Shown: positions 1 through 5,049 of the stretch, piece by piece
Numbering within the stretch: position 1 is the first letter of the stretch
Layout of the letters: each line of letters begins with the position of its first letter
Origin: Balneolales bacterium
GTDB taxonomy: Bacteria > Bacteroidota > Rhodothermia > Balneolales > Natronogracilivirgulaceae
Direction: 5' to 3'
NCBI GenBank assembly: GCA_007133875.1
Contig: SLLW01000091.1
Coordinates: 1 to 5,049, forward strand
DNA: 5,049 bases
The notes under the pieces: generated by a model
What the model was told of the DNA's origin: nothing
The model's database searches: none
Seen by the model: only the letters and a program-made list of their open reading frames with translations
Position numbers and translations under genes: made by a program

Positions 1-402
1 AGCTATATCAAGCATTTTTTTTCGGTGGATCTGCCCCTCGGTGTGCTGGACACAACGTTTTATCGCGATGATTTTCGCACAAAAATGCGCATGCCGTCTG
101 TCCAGGTCACGGACATCCCGTTTGACCTGTTCGGAAAAGATCTGATTTTGGTGGATGATGTGCTCTATACCGGAAGGACGGTCCGGTCGGCCATGGATGC
201 CCTGATGAGTTTCGGCCGGCCCTCCAGCGTCCGGTTTTGCTGCATGGTCGACCGTGGGCACCGCGAACTACCGGTTACGGCTGACTATGTGGGAATGTAT
301 GTCCCGACACACCTTGATGAGGAGATCAGAGTGGAAACCATGGAACAGGATGGAAGAAACGCCGTCCTGGTTGTTAAAAAAGAGAAGGAGCCGCGAACGT
401 GA
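1..402 (+). CDS. pyrR: PyrR, bifunctional pyr operon regulator / uracil phosphoribosyltransferase (5'-truncated by window edge)
   Basis: PyrR is a cytoplasmic UMP-sensing regulator of pyrimidine genes; many members also convert uracil and PRPP to UMP. The frame is open to base 1, so the N-terminus lies outside; 133 residues are visible against about 180 for the family, so roughly 45-50 are missing. Family hallmarks are clear: VGVLD-type strand followed by TxYRDD (about 49-75), TDIPFDLFGK (about 109-141), the PRPP-binding loop ILVDDVLYTGRTVRSA (145-192) and VDRGHRELPV (near 247-276), then the YVG..VPT segment. A GTG at 25 is in frame but sits inside the conserved domain and is not the true start. 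The stop TGA at 400-402 overlaps the pyrB GTG. The pairing with pyrB supports a role in controlling this operon. Whether it acts by mRNA attenuation or translational repression cannot be seen, because the leader is outside the window. Family assignment is secure. Confidence 0.95.
   Translation, partial: SYIKHFFSVDLPLGVLDTTFYRDDFRTKMRMPSVQVTDIPFDLFGKDLILVDDVLYTGRTVRSAMDALMSFGRPSSVRFCCMVDRGHRELPVTADYVGMYVPTHLDEEIRVETMEQDGRNAVLVVKKEKEPRT
385..390 (+). promoter_or_regulatory. Shine-Dalgarno site of pyrB
   Basis: AAGGAG lies inside the last codons of pyrR, 8 bases before the GTG at 399. It decides the GTG start of pyrB and is the strongest ribosome-binding site seen in the window; the GTG overlaps the pyrR stop codon, suggesting translational coupling. 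Confidence 0.8.
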
Positions 403-1346
403 CCAACACTGAGGAAGAAGCATACGAATTTCCGCACAGGCATTTGCTTGGATTGAGAGACTATTCTGCGGATGATATTCTTCATGTACTCGATCAGGCC
501 GAAAATTTTCTGGAAATCCTCAATCGCCCCATTCCGAAAATTCCAACACTGCGTGACAAAACCATCGTCAATCTCTTTTATGAGAACAGCACCCGGACGC
601 GTCTCTCATTCGAGATGGCCCAGAAACGGATGGGAGCGGATGTGGTCAATTTTTCCAGCAGTGCCTCCAGCGTCAGCAAAGGGGAGTCGCTCAAAGATAC
701 CATCCGGAATATCGAATCGATGAAAATCGATATGGTGGTCGTCAGGCATCCGAGTCCCGGTGCGGCCCATTTTATTTCCCGCTGTGTGGATGCGGCCATA
801 CTGAACGCCGGTGACGGCGCGCATGAACACCCCACACAGGCGTTACTGGATCTGTTTTCGATCCGTCAGAAAACCGGCCGGCTTAAGGGCCTTAAAATCG
901 TGATCATCGGGGATATCACACACAGCCGGGTGGTCCGGTCCAACATCATCGGCATGACACGTCTTGGGGTGGAGGTAACCCTGTGCGGACCCCGTACCAT
1001 GATGCCGTTGTTTGTCGAGGAGCTTGGAGTCACAATCTCGTATGATCTCGAGGCGTGCCTGGAGTGGTGCGATGTGGCCATGGCCCTGCGAATTCAGCTG
1101 GAGCGGCAAGAGGGCGGGCTTTTTCCCTCCCAGAGGGAGTATCATGAACGGTTCGGAATTAAAAAACGGCATCTCAAGGAGTTTCCCGATTTTACGATCA
1201 TGCATCCGGGACCGATCAACCGCGGGGTGGAACTTGAAAGCGAGGTAGCCGACCACCCGCGTTCCATCATCCTGAACCAGGTAACCAACGGGTTGGCGGT
1301 ACGGATGGCGGCACTGTACCTGTTGTCGGGGGGAATGCGGTCGTAA
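399..1346 (+). CDS. pyrB: Aspartate carbamoyltransferase catalytic chain (PyrB)
   Basis: PyrB condenses carbamoyl phosphate with L-aspartate to give N-carbamoyl-L-aspartate, the committed step of UMP synthesis, in the cytoplasm. The 315-residue protein has the usual length of the catalytic chain. Visible motifs in order: carbamoyl-phosphate loop YENSTRTRLSFE (61-72), SVSKGES with the active-site lysine K94 (91-97), RHP (116-118), HPTQALLDLF (144-153), GDITHSRVVRSN (171-182) with R177, R231 and Q233 of the aspartate-binding loop, and MHPGPINRGVE (268-278). The HPGP-NRGVE form resembles chains of Pseudomonas and Thermus type rather than the E. coli HPLP form; no pyrI regulatory subunit gene follows. 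The start is GTG at 399, which forms a GTGA overlap with the pyrR stop and lies 8 bases after AAGGAG, so translational coupling is likely. The next gene is convergent, so pyrB ends the operon. All key residues look intact. Confidence 0.97.
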   Translation: MTNTEEEAYEFPHRHLLGLRDYSADDILHVLDQAENFLEILNRPIPKIPTLRDKTIVNLFYENSTRTRLSFEMAQKRMGADVVNFSSSASSVSKGESLKDTIRNIESMKIDMVVVRHPSPGAAHFISRCVDAAILNAGDGAHEHPTQALLDLFSIRQKTGRLKGLKIVIIGDITHSRVVRSNIIGMTRLGVEVTLCGPRTMMPLFVEELGVTISYDLEACLEWCDVAMALRIQLERQEGGLFPSQREYHERFGIKKRHLKEFPDFTIMHPGPINRGVELESEVADHPRSIILNQVTNGLAVRMAALYLLSGGMRS

Positions 1347-1379
1347 GGCAGAACCCGGTCGATAGGCGGATTCCGGAGA

Positions 1380-2198
1380 TCATATCCCCTTCCTCAGAAG
1401 AAACAGCTGGTATGCGGATTTGCCGAAATGTTTGCCCATCCAGAACCGGAAGAGCAGCAGCCGCAGTTTCAGGCGCATTTTGAGCCGGAACAGAAATCCG
1501 ACCTCCCGGAACTCATCGTCAAACTTGGCAAACAGCCGCCGGGCGCCGCTGCTTTTTTTATCAAAATTCAGGCTGATCTGATGACTTGAAGCGTTGGCCA
1601 GTGCGAGGACCTCATCCACATAATCCACTCCGTGGGATTTACTGAGGCGGATGATCAGATCGTATTCCTGGCTGGATTGCAGCTTTGAATCGAAGCCGCC
1701 GAGACGGCGCACCACATCTGTCCGGAACAGCATCGAAGTGGTTAATTTGACGGTATAACGCTCCAGCGACTCGCGATAGATATCGCCTTTGTACCGGTTC
1801 CATAAAATAACTTCCTCCCCGGAACGCATATCACGAATGTGGCAGCTCACCATGGCAAGGTTTGGGACATCCGAGTCGGAAAACTTCTGAACCTGGCGGA
1901 TCAGCTTGTCTTCAAGGAACTCGTCATCATCATCCAGAAAATTGACAAAACGGCCTTTGGCCAGCTCAAGCCCCCGGTTCCTGGAGTGACTGCCACCGAG
2001 ATTCTCCCGGTTGCGAATGTAGCGGATGTTGTCCGCACCGGAAAACTCATCAGTGAGATCGGTATCGGAGTTGTCATCGACGATGATGATATCCGTTTGC
2101 ACGCCTTTCTGACGCTGGGCCGATGCAACGGCACGGCGCAAAAAATCGGGACGGTTATAAGTGGGGATAATAACAGATACAAGGGGTGCTTCAGTCAT
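1380..2198 (-). CDS. Family 2 glycosyltransferase (GT-A fold)
   Basis: This probably transfers a sugar from a nucleotide-sugar donor onto a growing glycan at the cytoplasmic face of the inner membrane. The 272-residue protein shows GT2 signatures: SVIIPTYNRPDFL (8-20), VDDNSDT (40-46) for nucleotide binding, NRENLGGSHSRNRGLELAKG (63-82), the metal-binding DXD region LDDDDEF (88-94), GGFD (167-170), and SQEYDLIIRL (176-185), where E178 sits at the usual catalytic-base position. The C-terminal part (about 237-270) is rich in Arg, Lys and Leu with almost no acidic residues and may be a membrane-contact helix. ATG at 2198 is placed just before the first beta strand; no clear Shine-Dalgarno precedes it. 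It lies 35 bases downstream of the flippase gene on the same strand, so the two are probably co-transcribed. Donor and acceptor sugars cannot be read from the sequence. Confidence 0.9.
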   Translation of the reverse strand: MTEAPLVSVIIPTYNRPDFLRRAVASAQRQKGVQTDIIIVDDNSDTDLTDEFSGADNIRYIRNRENLGGSHSRNRGLELAKGRFVNFLDDDDEFLEDKLIRQVQKFSDSDVPNLAMVSCHIRDMRSGEEVILWNRYKGDIYRESLERYTVKLTTSMLFRTDVVRRLGGFDSKLQSSQEYDLIIRLSKSHGVDYVDEVLALANASSHQISLNFDKKSSGARRLFAKFDDEFREVGFLFRLKMRLKLRLLLFRFWMGKHFGKSAYQLFLLRKGI

Positions 2199-2233
2199 GC
2201 CGGGTGGTTGGTGCTTTTTTTCTGATGTGTGTT

Positions 2234-3511
2234 TTATTCTGGATAGAAGTTGGTACGTTGTGATGCATCTTTTGCGAGCCTGGCTATCCAGATAAGCAGA
2301 TAGAGCTGAACGATGACACCGATAGCCGCGTATGCCGCAATGGCAAGTGTGATACTATGATAATGGATTCCGATATAAAGCGCTGTAAAGCGTAATAACA
2401 TGTAAACCAGGTCAATGATCATCGCTTTACGCTGCCGGTTGAGCAGTGCCGGGATGAACGTCACGGGCGACACCACCATCACCAGAAATACCCAGGGCAG
2501 GATCAGGCGGATGATTTCGCCGGAAACACGCCACTCTTCGCCGAGCACAAAAGCGAGCAGTGCCGGACTGACAAACCAGGCGAGGATGCAGGGGGCGATC
2601 CCGGCAAGGGCGAGGTACCCGACCGTCTTTTTAAAAAAACGGTAGATGTCTTCCTGTCTGTTGTGTCGTTCAGAAACCTCACGGCTGAATACCTGCATCA
2701 GGGACTGGGCGATCAGGCGGATGGGCCCGAAGGTGAGGCGGGTGGCCACCGAATAATAACCGGTTTCGGCCTCACCGAAAAACCGGCTGTATACCAGAAT
2801 GGCAACATTGTTGGAGGTGGCATTGAAGAGGGCGTGGGGAGCGTTGTAGAACGGGAAACTCCGGTATTTCCAGGCGAGGTGACGGATCCGGCCGTAACTG
2901 ATTCCGGCCCTGAAGGCCTGCCTGACTTTGGTCACATGCCATAGTGTTGTGATGGCGATCACCATATCACCAATCACTTTACCGGCAATCATGCCCAGTG
3001 TTGTAAACTGGAGATACCCGAACCCGACCTGCGCAACCGACATGGAGGAGGCCTGGGATACTTTCGCCGAGGCGATGCTTTTGTAGTTTTTAAAACGGTT
3101 CAGATAGTACGATCCACAGCTGAAGACCGAATATCCCAGAATGGATAGCGGAAGCAGATAGAGCCAGTTGATGTATTCCGGAGCATTGAAAAAAAGAGCA
3201 ATCCGCTCACCCCAGAGCAGAATGATCACAAATGCAAAAAAAGTGGTCGCGATGGAGATGCCCATCGAAAGATAGAAGAGCTGTTCGGCATCGGTATCAC
3301 GTTTGGGCAGCAGGATGGCAAACTCGTACTTTGCCGTCATAAACGCGGTGAGTATCACAAAAAGGGAAGTGAAAGCCGCAAAAACCCCGATCTCATCGGG
3401 AGTGAAAAGCCTGGTGATGACCGGAAGGAAGAGAAGTGGCAGAATCTGTGCAACAGTAGCACCCGTGAGCATGGTCAGGAAGTGCCGGATAAATGGTGTT
3501 GCCTTACGCAA
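2234..3511 (-). CDS. Polysaccharide/oligosaccharide flippase, Wzx/MATE-like inner-membrane protein
   Basis: This likely flips a lipid-linked glycan, or exports one, across the cytoplasmic membrane. With the TTG start at 3511 it has 425 residues, near the family norm, and is hydrophobic throughout, with about ten to twelve membrane segments. Family-like features: N-terminal FLTMLTGATVAQILPLLFLP then ITRLFTPDEIGVFAAF (about 12-50), KYEFAILLPKRD (61-72), central FFGEAETGYYSVATRLTFGP and QSLMQVFSREVSE (about 244-281), and LGEEWRVSGEIIRLILPWVF (323-342). The frame stays open to another TTG at 3685 (483 residues), but the extra 58 residues do not resemble the family and that codon falls within a promoter-like element. 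The 3511 TTG has GGAG 11 bases upstream and gives the expected short N-terminus; ATG at 3472 is a third option but would cut into the first membrane segment. It is first in an operon with the downstream glycosyltransferase. Substrate unknown. Confidence 0.88.
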   Translation of the reverse strand: MRKATPFIRHFLTMLTGATVAQILPLLFLPVITRLFTPDEIGVFAAFTSLFVILTAFMTAKYEFAILLPKRDTDAEQLFYLSMGISIATTFFAFVIILLWGERIALFFNAPEYINWLYLLPLSILGYSVFSCGSYYLNRFKNYKSIASAKVSQASSMSVAQVGFGYLQFTTLGMIAGKVIGDMVIAITTLWHVTKVRQAFRAGISYGRIRHLAWKYRSFPFYNAPHALFNATSNNVAILVYSRFFGEAETGYYSVATRLTFGPIRLIAQSLMQVFSREVSERHNRQEDIYRFFKKTVGYLALAGIAPCILAWFVSPALLAFVLGEEWRVSGEIIRLILPWVFLVMVVSPVTFIPALLNRQRKAMIIDLVYMLLRFTALYIGIHYHSITLAIAAYAAIGVIVQLYLLIWIARLAKDASQRTNFYPE

Positions 3512-3522
3512 ATCGGTGGGTA

Positions 3523-3526
3523 CTCC
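3523..3526 (-). promoter_or_regulatory. Possible Shine-Dalgarno site of the flippase gene
   Basis: On the minus strand GGAG (within GCGGAGT) precedes the TTG at 3511 by 11 bases. The spacing is somewhat long, but neither alternative start (TTG 3685, ATG 3472) has a comparable site, which is part of the case for the 3511 start. Confidence 0.35.
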
Positions 3527-3681
3527 GCTGGTAGTGTGTGTGAGATGACTGTTTCCCTGCCCTGTTTCGGATCCGGCTGCGATCAATCCGGTACCGGGCC
3601 CTGAAAAAATGATCAGGTGCTCCAAATTACCATAACGCGTTCTGATTGGCAACTGCCGGGATGGTACACCTGCTGAATGCA

Positions 3682-3710
3682 ACAATATTAAATCACAGAA
3701 TATGAATCAA
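3682..3710 (-). promoter_or_regulatory. Putative sigma-70-like promoter for the flippase-glycosyltransferase operon
   Basis: Reading the minus strand, TTGATT (3710-3705) is followed after 17 bases by TATTGT (3687-3682); each hexamer matches 4 of 6 consensus bases and the surroundings are AT-rich. Transcription would begin near 3675, leaving a leader of about 160 bases before the TTG at 3511 and placing the TTG at 3685 inside the -10 element. This was found by eye; if the organism uses a Bacteroidota-type sigma factor the consensus may not apply. Confidence 0.35.
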
Positions 3711-3776
3711 TCGACAATGATTAAACCGAAAAAAACTTTAAGTTCCTGTCAATAAAAATTACTTATCAGCAATTTT

Positions 3777-5049
3777 ATGGCCGGTATTTACGGAATCTTC
3801 GCGGATTCTTTTGACAAGGACTTCCCCTACTACAAACGGATGTTTTCAAGCGGATTTGAAAACGTGATCGACAAGCAGGTAACGGTGGGTGACCGGGGTG
3901 TGATCGGTCGGTCATCCCTGAATCGATTTCCGGATGACCGCTTTTTTCACAAGGATAGCGGTGACCTTTTTCTGAATGAAGGGGTGTTGTTGAATTATGA
4001 CCGGAAGGATCTCCCGGACGCCTTTTTCCGGGATTACCGCAGCAAAGGGGATACGTTTTTCAGGGATCTGGCCGGGTCATACTGCGGATTGATCGCCTCC
4101 GGTAACGGCCGGAAGATTATCCTGTACAACGATTTCTTAAGCACCCGCCCGGTCTACTACTATCACGATCCCGGTGCGAACATCTTCATGTTCAGCAGCG
4201 AATTGAAGTTTTTTACCCCGGTATTTCGCCAGATGGGCATTCCATTTGAGCCCAATGTGCTCGCCTGGCAGGAGCTCTCGGTGAACGGATATCTGATCGG
4301 TACCCATACCCTGATTACAGGTGTGGAGAAGTTGCCCCGGAACAGCCTGCTCGTGTGGGATGATGCCGGAGGAGATCTTTCCGTTAAAAGTCAGGGCGCA
4401 GATCTGGATTCCGGACATGTGTATGACTCAGAAGAGAAGCTTTATGATGATATCTCCTCGCGATTGCTCTGGAATATCCGGGCATCCCGCGAAAAAGACC
4501 TCAGTTACGGATATGAACATTTTCAGGTGCTGAGTGGCGGACTTGACTCCCGCCTGAATGTAGCTTTGGCACACCACCTCGGCTACGACCCCGGCCGGAC
4601 GCTGACATTCACCCAGTCAGGTACCACCGAAGAGTCTTGCGCACGCGCATTCGGCCGGTACCTTGGGTTGAATCACAAAGTGGTACATCTTGATGGGGGC
4701 AACTACCTGAAGTCCGATCTGTTTGCTTCGGGCCTTGCAAATGATGGCCTGGTTATGATCCATGGTGCCGCACAGCAGTATTACAATATCCGGAAATCCA
4801 TGAGTGGCGAATATGGGATGCTGCATAGCGGCCAGATCGGTGGTGCGGTATTCGGCTCCTTTACCCGATGGCGCAAACAACTCTACGAGATGGTCCGCAA
4901 ACAGGCTTTTTTCCGCGATGATTCTGTTTTTGACCGCTATTTTACCAATCATCCCCGTATAAATAACTACGCCTCGATTCCGAAAAAGGGGTACAGCCTG
5001 TATGCCCTGGAGGAACGTATGGTGAATGCCACGTTCAACGGGGACATTG
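3777..5049 (+). CDS. Asparagine-synthase-like protein with degenerate glutaminase domain (3'-truncated by window edge)
   Basis: Reading from ATG at 3777 gives 424 codons with no stop before the edge; relatives run to about 550-650 residues. The fold order is that of class II amidotransferase plus ATP-pyrophosphatase: MAGIYGIF (1-8), LFLNEG (64-69), LAGSYCGLI (98-106), NDFLSTRPVYYY (118-129), FSSELKFF (139-146), then the AMP-forming loop LSGGLDSR (252-259), FTQSGTTEES..A...LGLNHKVVHLD (278-306) and HSGQIGGAVFGS (350-361). True asparagine synthetase begins Met-Cys-Gly; here residue 2 is Ala, so the glutaminase nucleophile is missing, and the Asn-Gly-Glu glutamine-binding motif reads NEG. The usual G-x-G-S-D-E motif reads GQIGGA, apparently without its Asp. 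An in-frame TAA at 3753 rules out a start much further upstream. Divergent from a flippase-glycosyltransferase operon, it probably modifies a surface glycan, for example by adenylating and amidating a carboxylate; that role is inferred. A bona fide AsnB is unlikely. Confidence 0.88.
   Translation, partial: MAGIYGIFADSFDKDFPYYKRMFSSGFENVIDKQVTVGDRGVIGRSSLNRFPDDRFFHKDSGDLFLNEGVLLNYDRKDLPDAFFRDYRSKGDTFFRDLAGSYCGLIASGNGRKIILYNDFLSTRPVYYYHDPGANIFMFSSELKFFTPVFRQMGIPFEPNVLAWQELSVNGYLIGTHTLITGVEKLPRNSLLVWDDAGGDLSVKSQGADLDSGHVYDSEEKLYDDISSRLLWNIRASREKDLSYGYEHFQVLSGGLDSRLNVALAHHLGYDPGRTLTFTQSGTTEESCARAFGRYLGLNHKVVHLDGGNYLKSDLFASGLANDGLVMIHGAAQQYYNIRKSMSGEYGMLHSGQIGGAVFGSFTRWRKQLYEMVRKQAFFRDDSVFDRYFTNHPRINNYASIPKKGYSLYALEERMVNATFNGDI

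Larger units (their letters stand above)
3512..3776 (-). other. Divergent intergenic region between flippase and asparagine-synthase-like gene
   Basis: About 265 bases separate two genes that point away from each other, so promoters for both should lie here. The part from about 3680 to 3776 is clearly AT-rich; the part from 3512 to about 3680 has ordinary composition and would be the flippase mRNA leader. It contains a 10-base perfect palindrome CCGGTACCGG (3588-3597), a nearby CGGATCCG (3568-3575) and a weak five-base inverted repeat CCTGA/TCAGG (3600-3617). I see no JUMPstart/ops element, tRNA, repeat array or convincing small gene. The plus-strand start at 3777 has no Shine-Dalgarno, only an AT-rich leader. 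Confidence 0.55.

Noticed and set aside
843..1256. 137-codon open frame on the minus strand inside pyrB
   Set aside because: It lies wholly antisense to a well-conserved enzyme gene and has no recognisable motif or ribosome-binding site; it is a shadow frame.
1347..1379. Possible bidirectional terminator between pyrB and the glycosyltransferase
   Set aside because: Only a four-base CCGG pairing with a long loop is present and there is no T-run on either strand.
1839..2225. 128-codon open frame on the plus strand opposite the glycosyltransferase
   Set aside because: It is antisense to the clear GT2 motifs, and its translation resembles no family I recognise.
3600..3617. Inverted repeat CCTGA/TCAGG with an A-rich loop in the divergent region
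   Set aside because: A five-base stem with the A/T run in the loop rather than after the stem does not form a terminator or a credible riboswitch.
3711..3765. Plus-strand promoter for the asparagine-synthase-like gene, starting from TCGACA at 3711
   Set aside because: TCGACA matches the -35 well, but no acceptable -10 lies 16-18 bases further on, and the possible TTACTTAT near 3760 is a poor match to either the sigma-70 or the Bacteroidota consensus.
3512..3776. JUMPstart/ops antitermination element ahead of the glycan genes
   Set aside because: No match to the ops core GGCGGTAGCGTG or the JUMPstart sequence on either strand.
4137..4952. Two minus-strand open frames (4137-4418 and 4617-4952) and a plus-strand one (4321-4533)
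   Set aside because: All lie within the asparagine-synthase-like gene, whose frame carries the family motifs continuously from 3777 to the window end.

Overview
The window is chromosomal DNA from a bacterium of roughly even base composition. It joins the end of a pyrimidine-biosynthesis operon to what looks like the edge of a surface-polysaccharide region. The taxon is uncertain. A mixture of one gene with a good Shine-Dalgarno site (pyrB) and others with weak sites or none, together with a pyrR-pyrB pair beside a glycan locus, would fit a member of the Bacteroidota/Rhodothermota/Balneolota group. This is a low-confidence guess from style, not from a marker gene.

Layout. Positions 1-402 (+) hold the 3' part of pyrR, whose N-terminus lies outside the window. 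Positions 399-1346 (+) hold complete pyrB, overlapping the pyrR stop by four bases. After a 33-base convergent gap with no visible terminator come two minus-strand genes, read right to left: a Wzx/MATE-like polysaccharide flippase (stop at 2234, probable start at 3511) and, 35 bases downstream of it, a family 2 glycosyltransferase (2198 down to 1380). A divergent intergenic region (3512-3776) separates the flippase from a plus-strand asparagine-synthase-like gene. That gene begins at 3777 and runs off the right edge with no stop codon (424 complete codons visible).

How the genes may work together. PyrR and PyrB belong to UMP synthesis: PyrR is the UMP-sensing regulator and PyrB makes carbamoyl aspartate. 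The flippase and glycosyltransferase form a likely two-gene operon for building a lipid-linked glycan and moving it across the inner membrane. The asparagine-synthase-like protein is of the kind often found in O-antigen, capsule and exopolysaccharide loci, where relatives amidate or otherwise modify sugars. Its sequence departs from true asparagine synthetase: the N-terminal cysteine nucleophile is replaced by alanine, the Asn-Gly-Glu glutamine-binding motif is altered, and the acidic residue of the second ATP-site motif appears to be missing. This is the most interesting item in the window. I see no RNA genes, CRISPR arrays, insertion sequences or clear terminators.
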